This document shows, in pieces, positions 38,634-50,449 of a DNA stretch of 64,000 bases. This DNA comes from Rhodospirillaceae bacterium (GTDB taxonomy: Bacteria > Pseudomonadota > Alphaproteobacteria > Bin65), in NCBI GenBank assembly GCA_011523655.1, contig WTGH01000068.1:1-64000 (forward strand), read 5' to 3'. Position 1 is the stretch's first letter. Every line of letters starts with the position of its first letter. Under the pieces are notes generated by a model, which saw nothing but the letters and a program-made list of their open reading frames with translations, did no database searches and was not told the DNA's origin. The position numbers and the translations under genes are program-made.

Positions 38634-40247
38634 ATGGCCGATACCGCACCCGACCGGAAACGCCCGAACTTCCTGATGATCGTCACCGACCAGCACCGGG
38701 CGGATTACCTGGGCTGCGCCGGGCATCCGGTCCTGAAGACGCCGCATATCGACGGCATCGCCGCCCGCGGCGTCCGGTTCGACCGCTTCTACGTCGCCAA
38801 CCCGGTGTGCATGCCCAACCGGGCGACCCTGGTGACCGGCCGGATGCCGTCGCTGCACGGCGTCCGGCACAACGGCATCCCGCTCGCCCTGGCGGAGAAC
38901 ACATTCGTCGACCTGATGCGGCACGAGGGCTACCGCACGGCGCTGATCGGCAAGAGCCATCTCCAGAACATGACCGGCGAGCCGCCGTCGATGCAGCGCC
39001 GGATCGAGCCGCGCGACGACGCTTTCGCCGAGGCGCGCAAGCCGGAAGCGCTGGCCGAAAGCGCCTATGAGGAAGAGCGGCCCTGGACCTGGAAAGCGGA
39101 TCCGGACCACGAAATTCCGACGCCCTTCTACGGCTTCGAGGACGTATCGCTCGCCACGATGCACAGCGACAAGGTCGGCGCCGCCTATATCGCCTGGATG
39201 AAGGCGCGGGGCGGCGACCCGGCGACCATGGTCGGGCCGGAAAACGCCCTGCCCCACGACTATGTCGCGCCGCAGGGCTGGCGCACCGCGGTGCCGGAAG
39301 AGCTTTATCCCACCAGCTACGTCGCCGAGGAGAGCATCGGCTGGCTCGACGCCTATGCGAAGGAAGGCGGCGACCGGCCGTTTTTCCTCACAGCCTCCTT
39401 CCCCGACCCGCATCATCCCTTCACTCCGCCGGGCAAATACTGGGACATGTACGACCCGGCCGATTTCGACCTGCCGGAAAGCTTCCACCGGCTGAGCAAC
39501 CAGGCGCCGCCGACGCTGCGGTGGATGTGGGAAAACCGGCCGCCGGGCGACGGCAGCCGCAATGTCGGCCAGGTCGCCTACACCGTCACCGAGCGGGAAG
39601 CGCGCGAATCGATGGCGCTGACCTGCGGCATGATCTCGATGATCGACGACGCCGTCGGGCGGATCCTTGCCCGGCTCGACGCCCTCGGCCTCGCCGACAA
39701 CACCATCGTCGTCTTCACCGCCGACCACGGCGATTTCCTCGGCGACCACCGGATCGTGCTCAAGGGCCCGATGCACTTTCAGGCGCTGGTCAAGGTGCCG
39801 TTCATCTGGGCCGAGCCGTGCGGCCGGAACGCCGGCGCGGCCTGCTCCGCCCTGGCCGGCACTGTCGATATCGCCCGCACCATGCTGAGCCGCGCCGACA
39901 TCGTGCCCTATAACGGCATCCAGGGCCGCAGCCTGGAGCCGGAGATTTCAACCCTGGAAGACCGGGGCGACGGCGCCGTCCTGATTGAGGACGACCAGCA
40001 GCGCGCGATCATGGGCTTCGAGCGCGACTTCCGCGTCCACTCGCTGATTACCCGGCGCTGGCGGCTGTCGGTCTACAGCGGCGCCGGCCATTGCGAACTG
40101 TACGATCTGGAGAACGACCCGCACGAACTGACGAACCTGTACGACGATCCGGCCCATGCCGCGGTCAGGGCGGACATGCTGGAGCGCCTGGCCAAGGCCG
40201 AGATCGAGACCGTCGACCGCAGCCCCTTCCCGACCGCCATCGCGTGA
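38634..40247 (+). CDS. Sulfatase-like hydrolase (alkaline phosphatase superfamily)
   Basis: NFLMIVTDQHRADYLGC, CMPNRATLVTG (CxPxR), FTADHGDFLGDH. Confidence 0.92.
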   Translation: MADTAPDRKRPNFLMIVTDQHRADYLGCAGHPVLKTPHIDGIAARGVRFDRFYVANPVCMPNRATLVTGRMPSLHGVRHNGIPLALAENTFVDLMRHEGYRTALIGKSHLQNMTGEPPSMQRRIEPRDDAFAEARKPEALAESAYEEERPWTWKADPDHEIPTPFYGFEDVSLATMHSDKVGAAYIAWMKARGGDPATMVGPENALPHDYVAPQGWRTAVPEELYPTSYVAEESIGWLDAYAKEGGDRPFFLTASFPDPHHPFTPPGKYWDMYDPADFDLPESFHRLSNQAPPTLRWMWENRPPGDGSRNVGQVAYTVTEREARESMALTCGMISMIDDAVGRILARLDALGLADNTIVVFTADHGDFLGDHRIVLKGPMHFQALVKVPFIWAEPCGRNAGAACSALAGTVDIARTMLSRADIVPYNGIQGRSLEPEISTLEDRGDGAVLIEDDQQRAIMGFERDFRVHSLITRRWRLSVYSGAGHCELYDLENDPHELTNLYDDPAHAAVRADMLERLAKAEIETVDRSPFPTAIA

Positions 40248-40300
40248 GGACGGGCACCGTTTTCGGTGCCTGTACCCGGCGGTGCGGAGAATGATGGCCC

Positions 40301-40380
40301 TTTTCTCCGCATAAATTGCGGTGAAAATCTTGCCGCGCGGAGATTATCCGCTATATTCTCTGCATAAATTGCGGAGAATA
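40301..40380. promoter_or_regulatory. Paired 27-bp palindromic operators upstream of fic
   Basis: TTTTCTCCGCA-TAAAT-TGCGGTGAAAA (40301-40327) and TATTCTCTGCA-TAAAT-TGCGGAGAATA (40354-40380), with GCGGA-GATTA-TCCGC (40337-40351) between. Confidence 0.85.
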
Positions 40381-40383
40381 ACC

Positions 40384-41487
40384 ATGTATATCTGGCAACG
40401 CGCCGACTGGCCGCGCTTCCGGCAGGACCAGGCCCGGCTCACCGGGCCGCTGGCCGCCGCGCGCCATGCCCAGGGGCGGCTGCTCGGCCGGATGGAGGCA
40501 TTGGGCTTCGACCTGCGCAGCGAAGCGACCCTGAGCACGCTGACCGAAAATGTCGTAAAAACGAGCGAGATCGAAGGCGAATTCCTCGCCCCCGACCGGG
40601 TCCGCTCGTCGATTGCGGGCCGCCTCGGACTGGATGCCGGCGGCCTGCCGCCCTCGGACCGCGATGTCGACGGCATCGTGGATATGACCCTCGACGCGAC
40701 CCGGAACTACGGGGCGCCGCTGACCGAAGAGCGCCTGTTTTCGTGGCACGCCGCCCTGTTCCCGACCGGGCGGAGCGGCATGCGGCGGATCAGGATCGGC
40801 ATGTGGCGCGACGACGCCGACGGACCGATGGAGGTCGTTTCCGGCCCGCTCGGGCGGCAGCACGTTCACTATGCCGCGCCGCCGGCCGAACGCCTGGCGG
40901 ACGAAACCGCGGCATTCCTCGACTGGTTCGAAGGCGCACGAACCATGGACCCCGTGCTCGCCGCCGGTATCGCCCATCTCTGGTTCGTATCGCTGCATCC
41001 GTTCGACGACGGCAACGGGCGCATCGCCCGGGCGATAGCCGACATGGCGCTGGCCCGCTCGGACGACAGCCCGGAGCGCTGCTACAGCATGTCCGCCCGG
41101 ATAAGGGCGGAGCGCAGCGCGTATTACGACCTCCTCGAATCGACGCAGCGAGGCACTCTCGACATCACGACCTGGCAGGTCTGGTTCATCGACTGTCTCG
41201 CCCGCGCCATCGGGAATGCGGGCGCCACACTCGCCGCCGTCCTCCACAAGGCCCGGTTCTGGGAGGTCCATGCCGCCGAAGCGTTCAATCCGCGCCAGGC
41301 GAGGACCCTCAACCGGCTGCTCGACGGGTTCGAGGGCAAGCTCACATCGTCGAAATGGGCGAAGATGAACAGCTGCTCCCAGGACACGGCGAACCGGGAC
41401 ATCCGCGACCTGATCGACCGCGGCATCCTCGTGCGCGGCCCCGCCGGCGGCCGCAGTACGAGCTACGAGATCGTAACCGAAGGCTGA
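40384..41487 (+). CDS. Fic family protein (DUF4172-type N-terminus)
   Basis: HPFDDGNGRIAR Fic motif; TSEIEGE N-terminal inhibitory-helix-like motif; C-terminal winged-helix-like NRDIRDLIDRGIL. Confidence 0.92.
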   Translation: MYIWQRADWPRFRQDQARLTGPLAAARHAQGRLLGRMEALGFDLRSEATLSTLTENVVKTSEIEGEFLAPDRVRSSIAGRLGLDAGGLPPSDRDVDGIVDMTLDATRNYGAPLTEERLFSWHAALFPTGRSGMRRIRIGMWRDDADGPMEVVSGPLGRQHVHYAAPPAERLADETAAFLDWFEGARTMDPVLAAGIAHLWFVSLHPFDDGNGRIARAIADMALARSDDSPERCYSMSARIRAERSAYYDLLESTQRGTLDITTWQVWFIDCLARAIGNAGATLAAVLHKARFWEVHAAEAFNPRQARTLNRLLDGFEGKLTSSKWAKMNSCSQDTANRDIRDLIDRGILVRGPAGGRSTSYEIVTEG

Positions 41488-41513
41488 ACCGAAACTGCGT
41501 GTCCCGACCCGCG

Positions 41514-42494
41514 TCAGGCGTTGACGTCGATCACCGTGCGGCCGCGCACGCCGCCTTTCAGGATGGTCTCGCCGGCGGCGAAGGCTTCGCCGAGCGGGAT
41601 CACCCCGGTCATGGCTTCGAGCTTCCCGATCGGCAGGTCGGTGGCAAGGCGCTGCCAGGCCGTCCTGCGCGGCGCGGCCGGATACATCACCGAATCGATG
41701 CCGAGCAGGCTGACGCCGCGCAGGATGAAGGGCAGGACGGTGGTGGCGAGATCGTTGCCGCCGGCATTGCCGCAGACCGCGACCGCGCTGTGCAGGCCCA
41801 TTTGTGCGGCGGCGGTCGCCAGCGTTGCGCCGCCCACGGTATCGACGCAGCCCGCCCATTGCGCCTTTTCGAGCGGCCGGCCGCTCGCCTCCAGCCGGCC
41901 GATCACGTTGGCGGCGCCGAGTCCGCGCAGATAGTCCTCTTCGCCGCTCTTGCCGGTCGAGGCCGTCACCTCGTGACCGAGCGCCGCCAGAATGGCGACG
42001 GCGACGCTGCCGACGCCGCCCGAGGCGCCCGTCACCAGCACCGGGCCGGCGCCGGGCCGCAGCCCGGCATGCTCCAGCGCCATCGCCGAGATCATGGCCG
42101 TGAAGCCCGCCGTGCCGATCGCCATCGCCTGCAGATTGCTGAGCGCGTCCGGCACCTTGACCAGCCAGTCCGCCCTGACCCGCGCCTTCTGGGCGAAGCC
42201 GCCCCAGTGGCGCTCGCCGAGCCCCCAGCCGGTCAGGACCACCCGGTCGCCGGGTGCGAAATCCGGCGACGCCGAGTCCTCGACCGTGCCGGAAAAATCG
42301 ATGCCCGGCACATGGGGATAGGTGCGCACCAGGCGGGCCAGGCCTTTCAGAATCAGGCCGTCCTTGTAGTTGAGGTCGGAATAGTCGATGCGGACGGTGA
42401 CGTCGCCTTCGGGCAGCCGGTCTTCGTCAAGCTCCGTCACCGAGCCGGTAACGGTGCCGTCGTCTTCTTCGAGCAGGATGGCGCGGAAGGTCAT
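41514..42494 (-). CDS. MDR-family oxidoreductase, AcuI/YhdH-like (acrylyl-CoA reductase)
   Basis: YSDLNYKDGLILKG, PGIDFSGTV, GASGGVGSVAVAILAALGHEVTASTGK. Confidence 0.88.
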   Translation of the reverse strand: MTFRAILLEEDDGTVTGSVTELDEDRLPEGDVTVRIDYSDLNYKDGLILKGLARLVRTYPHVPGIDFSGTVEDSASPDFAPGDRVVLTGWGLGERHWGGFAQKARVRADWLVKVPDALSNLQAMAIGTAGFTAMISAMALEHAGLRPGAGPVLVTGASGGVGSVAVAILAALGHEVTASTGKSGEEDYLRGLGAANVIGRLEASGRPLEKAQWAGCVDTVGGATLATAAAQMGLHSAVAVCGNAGGNDLATTVLPFILRGVSLLGIDSVMYPAAPRRTAWQRLATDLPIGKLEAMTGVIPLGEAFAAGETILKGGVRGRTVIDVNA

Positions 42495-42631
42495 GCCGGT
42501 CTCACGGGGTTATGGTATCTCAAGGGCTGGCAGGGACCGGCGCGCCGCCAGGGCCGCGCCGGGTTTCCGCCTGTCAAATCAGGTCTTGCCCGCCAATGCA
42601 AGGCAGGCGCGGCGAATTTGGTCGAAGCGCG

Positions 42632-43774
42632 ATGACGAACGGAACCGCCTCGGAAGCGGAAACTGCGGTCCGGCCGCCGATCCACCGCCTGACCCATGAC
42701 GGGCGCAGCGGCGAGCTGTTCGTCATCTTCCTGATCAACCTGGCGCTGTCCATCCTCACGCTGGGCATCTACCGCTTCTGGGGCCGGACTCGGATCCGCC
42801 GCTACGTCTGGAGCCAGACGAGCCTGCTCGGCGAGCCGCTGGAATATACCGGGCGCGGAATCGAACTGTTCCTCGGCTTCCTGTTCGCCCTTGTCGTGAT
42901 CTACGGGCCGATCATCGGCCTCTATTTCGGGCTGGACGTCGAACTGCCGGACCCCGGGGAGGAATTCGGCGGCACGAAGCTCAACAGGTTGATCCTCTTC
43001 GTCGCCATCATGCTGTTGGCGATCCCGATCCTGATGCTGTTCTACTACGTCGCGCTGTTCGCGGCCTATCGCTACCGGATAGGGCGGACGTCGTGGCTCG
43101 GCATTCGCGGCGGCATGGAGGGATCGGCGTGGCGCTACGGATTTCTGGGCCTCGGTCTGGGATTTCTCAACGTCCTGACCCTCGGGTGGACCAAGCCCTG
43201 GGCCGATTCCGTGGTGTTCCGGTATCGGCTCGGCCGTGCCTGGTTCGGCAACGGAAAATTCGATTCGCACCTCGATGCCGATGGTCTCTACAGCCGATAT
43301 GCCCTGGCCTGGATCGGCACCGCTGCCGCTGTCGGCGCGATGTTTGCCGGCCTGGCAACTATCGGACTCGACGGACAGGTCCTGGATCGCGGAACCGCCG
43401 TCGATCCGGTGCGAATGCAGATAATCGTAATCGCGATCGAATTGACGCCTTTGATCGTCTATCAGCTGCTGATCTGCGCCTACAAGGCGGCGCTGGTGCG
43501 CAATATTGCAAGGACTCTCACCTACGGTTCGGTCCGCTTTCGGGCGGATGTCACCTTCAAGGACGTCTTCAAGCTGCGTATTCCAAATTTGCTGCTGATG
43601 GTCTTCACGCTGGGCTTCGCCTACCCCTACGTCGTCATGCGCACCACGCGTTTCATTGCGCGGCATGTCGAAATTCACGGCGACATCCGGACGGCCGCGA
43701 TCGGCCAGACCGAGGTCGGGACCCCGCGTTACGGCGAAGGCCTGATGGAGTTCTTCGGCATCGGAATGATCTGA
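42632..43774 (+). CDS. DUF898 (YjgN) family membrane protein
   Basis: GELFVIFLINLALSILTLGIYRFWGRTRIRRYVWSQTSLLGEPLEYTGRG; repeated SWLGIRGGMEGSAWRYG. Confidence 0.9.
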   Translation: MTNGTASEAETAVRPPIHRLTHDGRSGELFVIFLINLALSILTLGIYRFWGRTRIRRYVWSQTSLLGEPLEYTGRGIELFLGFLFALVVIYGPIIGLYFGLDVELPDPGEEFGGTKLNRLILFVAIMLLAIPILMLFYYVALFAAYRYRIGRTSWLGIRGGMEGSAWRYGFLGLGLGFLNVLTLGWTKPWADSVVFRYRLGRAWFGNGKFDSHLDADGLYSRYALAWIGTAAAVGAMFAGLATIGLDGQVLDRGTAVDPVRMQIIVIAIELTPLIVYQLLICAYKAALVRNIARTLTYGSVRFRADVTFKDVFKLRIPNLLLMVFTLGFAYPYVVMRTTRFIARHVEIHGDIRTAAIGQTEVGTPRYGEGLMEFFGIGMI

Positions 43775-43777
43775 GCG

Positions 43778-44875
43778 ATGCCGGACCGGGGCGCCTCCGC
43801 CGCAGGAACCTACACGGACGGCCGGACGGCCCGGCGGCACAGCGTCCGGGCGACGATCGGGGTCGATGGCCTGCTTATCGATTCCGACGACGGCGCGGTC
43901 GTGGAAACCTGGCCTTTCGCCGAACTGCGGCTGGTCGACGAGGCCTATGCCGGCCGCCCCTTCCGCCTGAAACGCGCGTCCGGCGCCGAACGCCTGACCG
44001 TCGCCGACAGCGACTTCCTCGACTGGCTGCGCCCCCATACCGGCCGGTTGAGCCGGAACGACCTGCGCGGCGCCAACCTGAAGGTCCGGGCGGCCGGCTG
44101 GATCGGGGCGACGGCGGCGATCCTGGCGGGATTCTGGTTCCTGCTGCCGCTCGCCGCCGGCCCGATCGCATCCCGGGTGCCGCTCTCCTGGGAAGAAGGG
44201 CTGGGGCATACCGTGCAGCGCCAGGCGCTCGCCCTGATGGCTGGCGATTCCCGACTGTGTACGGGAAGGTCCGGCCAGCTGGCCTTCGCACGCCTTGTGC
44301 AGCGCCTGTCCGCCACCAAACCCTCGCGCTACCGCTTTCGCGTTACCGTGGTGGACAACAGCACGGTCAACGCCTTCGCCGCGCCGGGCGGCTATATCGT
44401 CGTGTTTCGCGGCCTGATCGACAAATCTGCCGACGCCGAGGGTCTTGCCGGTGTGATGGCCCACGAGATGGGCCATGTCATCGAGCGCCACGGCATGGAA
44501 AATCTCGTCAAGGCGCTCGGCCTCAGCTTCGTCATGAGCGCCCTGATCGGCGACACTTCGGGCTTTGCCGGTATAGCGACCGACATGGCGCAGAGCCTCG
44601 CCACTTCCAAATTCAGCCGCGACGCCGAGCGCGAGGCCGACCGGATCGCCGTCGAGATGCTGAACCGGGCGAATATTTCCGGCCGGGGCTTTCGCGCGTT
44701 CTTTCAGATGGTAGCCCGTGAGACCGGACAAGAGGATAAATCGATCGGCCGGTATTTTGCGTCGCATCCCGCCACGCGCGGGCGGGCGCAATTCGTCAGG
44801 ACCCACGCGACGGGAACGCGCCCCGCCATGTCCGCCTCTGAATGGCAGGCCGTCCGAACGATGTGCGACCGGTAG
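43778..44875 (+). CDS. M48 family metallopeptidase
   Basis: GVMAHEMGHVIERHGMENL (HExxH), NAFAAPGGYIVVFRGLI, FSRDAEREADRIAVEML. Confidence 0.93.
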   Translation: MPDRGASAAGTYTDGRTARRHSVRATIGVDGLLIDSDDGAVVETWPFAELRLVDEAYAGRPFRLKRASGAERLTVADSDFLDWLRPHTGRLSRNDLRGANLKVRAAGWIGATAAILAGFWFLLPLAAGPIASRVPLSWEEGLGHTVQRQALALMAGDSRLCTGRSGQLAFARLVQRLSATKPSRYRFRVTVVDNSTVNAFAAPGGYIVVFRGLIDKSADAEGLAGVMAHEMGHVIERHGMENLVKALGLSFVMSALIGDTSGFAGIATDMAQSLATSKFSRDAEREADRIAVEMLNRANISGRGFRAFFQMVARETGQEDKSIGRYFASHPATRGRAQFVRTHATGTRPAMSASEWQAVRTMCDR

Positions 44876-44884
44876 GAAACGCCG

Positions 44885-46228
44885 CTACGCCGCCGGCAGG
44901 CACTCCTGGAAGGCGACGGGCTTGCCCGCAGGCGGGCCGAGCAGTTCGTCTTCGCGCATGACGACGGCGCCGCGCACGATCGTCGCCTTTGGCCATCCGG
45001 TCACCGTCATACCGTCGAATGGCGTCCAGCCGCAGCGGGTCTCCATCCAGTCGTTCGCGATCGTGCGCCGCGCCTTGAGATCGACGACGGTGAAATCCGC
45101 ATCGTAGCCCAGCGCGATCCGGCCCTTGCCGGCGATGCCGTAAATCCGATTCGGGCCGGCACTGGTCAGATCGACGAACCGTTCGAGGCTGAGCCGCCCG
45201 GCGTTGACATGGTCGAGCAGCAGCGGGACCAGCGTCTGCACGCCCGGCATCCCGGACGGAGTGGCGGGATAGGGCCGGTCCTTCTCCTCCCGCGTATGGG
45301 GCGCATGGTCGGAGCCGATCACGTCGATCACGCCGTCGGCGACGGCCTGCCACAGCGCCTCGCGGTGCCGGGCGTCGCGGATCGGCGGGTTCATCTGGGC
45401 ATAGCTGCCCAGGCGCTCGTAGCACTCCGGCGCCGAAAGGGTGAGGTGCTGGGGCGTCGTTTCGACCGTCGCGACGTCCGTCGCCGCGGCGAGCAGCGGG
45501 AGTTCCTCGGCCGTCGAGATATGCAGCACATGGATGCGCCGACCGGTTTCCCGCGCCAGCGCCAGGATGCGCTGTGTCGCCAGCACCGCCGTCTCGACAT
45601 CGCGCAGATGGGGATGCTGCGCCGCGCCGGCCGCCGGGTCGAGCAGCGCCTTGCGCGCGTTCAGCCGGTCTTCGTCCTCGGCATGGATGGCGGCGCGCCG
45701 GCGGCCGCTTGCGAGCACCCGGCGCAGGGTCGCGTCGTCGGCGACCAGCAGCGAGCCGGTGGAGCTGCCCATGAAGATCTTGACGCCGGCGCAGCCCGGC
45801 AGCCGCTCCAGCGCGCCGAGTGCCTCGGCGTTGGCATCCGTCGCGCCGAGGAAAAAGGCGAAGTCGCACCAGGCCCGCCGCTCGGCCCGGCGGAGCTTCC
45901 CGGCGAGCGCGTCGGCCGAATCGGTGTTCGGCGAGGTGTTCGGCATTTCGAAGATCGCCGTGACGCCGCCCTTGGCCGCGCCGCGCGTACCGGTTTCCAG
46001 GTCTTCCTTGTGCTCCAGTCCCGGCTCGCGGAAATGCACCTGGGTGTCGATAACGCCGGGCAGGACGTGCAGGCCGCCGGCATCGAAGCGCTCTGCAGCG
46101 GCCGCCCGGCCCAGGTCGCCGAGCGCCGCAATCCGGCCATCCCGCACGCCGATATCGGCCGCAACGCGCCCCATCGGCGTCATGACGGTGCCGCCGGAAA
46201 TCGTCAGATCGAAGGAATTTTCGTTCAT
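44885..46228 (-). CDS. pyrC: Dihydroorotase (class I amidohydrolase)
   Basis: VLPGVIDTQVHFREPGLEHKEDLETGTRGAAKGGVTAIFEMPNT; IGSDHAPHTREEK. Confidence 0.9.
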   Translation of the reverse strand: MNENSFDLTISGGTVMTPMGRVAADIGVRDGRIAALGDLGRAAAAERFDAGGLHVLPGVIDTQVHFREPGLEHKEDLETGTRGAAKGGVTAIFEMPNTSPNTDSADALAGKLRRAERRAWCDFAFFLGATDANAEALGALERLPGCAGVKIFMGSSTGSLLVADDATLRRVLASGRRRAAIHAEDEDRLNARKALLDPAAGAAQHPHLRDVETAVLATQRILALARETGRRIHVLHISTAEELPLLAAATDVATVETTPQHLTLSAPECYERLGSYAQMNPPIRDARHREALWQAVADGVIDVIGSDHAPHTREEKDRPYPATPSGMPGVQTLVPLLLDHVNAGRLSLERFVDLTSAGPNRIYGIAGKGRIALGYDADFTVVDLKARRTIANDWMETRCGWTPFDGMTVTGWPKATIVRGAVVMREDELLGPPAGKPVAFQECLPAA

Positions 46229-46329
46229 GCCGTCGCCCGTTGCCGAAGCCGCCTGCGCCTTTTCATATACTGATTCTTATACCGGGCGGCCGCAGCGTTG
46301 AAGGATTTCCCGGCGCATCTAGATAACCG

Positions 46330-47238
46330 GTGCCCGATACCGAAGAGAGCCCGCCGCAAATGACCGGATACCATATCGCCGAGGACCGCTCGGTGCTGCG
46401 CATTTCCGGCGCCGACTGGATCGAGTTTCTGCAAGGCATCGTCTCGAACGATGTCGCGAAAGCCGGCGCGGACCGCGGCGTCTGGGCGGCCTTCGTCACG
46501 CCCCAGGGCAAGTATCTGCACGATTTTTTCCTCGCCGCCGACGGCGAGTCGATCCTGCTGGACTGCGAAAGGGCGCGGGCGGACGACCTGCGCAAACGGC
46601 TGCGGCGCTACACGCTGCGCTCGGACGCGCGGGTCGAGGCGGCCGGCGACCTGGTCGTTTCCCTGACAGCGGCAGCTTCCGCCCCGGCGGACGGCGCTGG
46701 GGCCTGTTTTCCGGATCCCCGGCACCGGGACGCCGGCTACCGGCTCATCGGCGCGCGCAGCGCGGTGGAGCGGGCGATGGCCGCCGCAGGCATCGCCCCC
46801 GCCGACCCGCTGGAGTGGGACCGGCGCCGCCTGGCGCTCGGCCTGCCGGACGGATCCCGCGACATGGAAATCGAACGCTCCACGCTGGCCGAGGCCAATG
46901 CCGACCTGCTGGGCGGCATCGACTGGGGAAAGGGCTGCTGGATGGGCCAGGAGGTCACCGCCCGGATGCACTATCGCGGACTCGCCAAGCGGCGCCTGAC
47001 GCCGATGCACGTCGACGGCCCGGTGCCGCCGCGCGGCGCAACGGTCGAGCGCGGCGGCAAACCGGTCGGCGAATGCCGCTCCTCCGCCGGCGGCCTCGTC
47101 ATGGTGCTTGCCCGGACCGAAGTCATCGACGAAGCGGAGAGCGACCTGCGGTCCGGCGAAGCGCGATTGCACCCGGCGCCGCCCGAGTGGCTGAAGGCGG
47201 CATTGCGCGAAAGCAATGCGGCTTCCGGCGCTGCATAA
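46330..47238 (+). CDS. ygfZ: Folate-binding protein YgfZ/CAF17-like
   Basis: WIEFLQGIVSNDV, TPQGKYLHDFFL, KGCWMGQEVTARMHYRG (KGCYxGQE-type signature). Confidence 0.92.
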   Translation: MPDTEESPPQMTGYHIAEDRSVLRISGADWIEFLQGIVSNDVAKAGADRGVWAAFVTPQGKYLHDFFLAADGESILLDCERARADDLRKRLRRYTLRSDARVEAAGDLVVSLTAAASAPADGAGACFPDPRHRDAGYRLIGARSAVERAMAAAGIAPADPLEWDRRRLALGLPDGSRDMEIERSTLAEANADLLGGIDWGKGCWMGQEVTARMHYRGLAKRRLTPMHVDGPVPPRGATVERGGKPVGECRSSAGGLVMVLARTEVIDEAESDLRSGEARLHPAPPEWLKAALRESNAASGAA

Positions 47239-47350
47239 ACGACTTCAGGGATTGCCGGGGAGACGGTGCAGCATTCGATCCTCCGCTGCCCGGCAATTTC
47301 GACCGGGCAAATCATGCGGAGAATTCTCTGACGAATACATCTGCAACTGT

Positions 47351-47710
47351 GCGTTCGCGGCCTACTGCCGTTCCGATGGCCGACGCCGCAAATTATCCCA
47401 TCTTTGCTGCCCCGGACGGAGCGCAGCGACGATCCGGGGCCCAGGGGCCAAAGGCAAATGCCTTTCGGGTCGCCACTGGGCCCCGGATCAAGTCCGGGGC
47501 GGCATTATCGGTTATTTTTAGACATCGGCGAACGAGCGGCGTTTACAATTTTCGCCGGCGTCCTCCCGTCGCTGGCAGAATATCCGGCGCTGCATAGTCA
47601 ACGAAATAAATCCCATATCTTTCCCGCGCGGTGCTTGGGTCGTTCGCGCCGTACTGGAAAGATATCTCCGCTCCGCGGCCCCTGCGGGACCGCTGCGGTC
47701 GATATGACGG
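47351..47710. repeat. Composite intergenic repeat: about 250-bp element with an internal about 100-bp palindrome, plus a second-family arm
   Basis: Resembles 6648-6826; internal GCCCCGGACGGAGCGCAGCGACGATCCGGGG...CCCCGGATCAAGTCCGGGGC (47406-47504) also at 54991-55090 inverted; 47651-47710 resembles 19569-19623. Confidence 0.75.
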
Positions 47711-47745
47711 TGTTCGGTTGAAGGAACGAACGGCGGAAGACCGGC

Positions 47746-50412
<2,667 letters not shown>

Positions 50413-50449
50413 CGGCGCGCCGCCGGCCGCTTACGATCCGGGCCGGTCA

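Noticed and set aside
35309-38686. 1125-aa minus-strand ORF opposite the TAXI/TRAP genes
   Set aside because: His/Arg/Gly/Asp-rich antisense translation without domains; the plus-strand genes are well supported.
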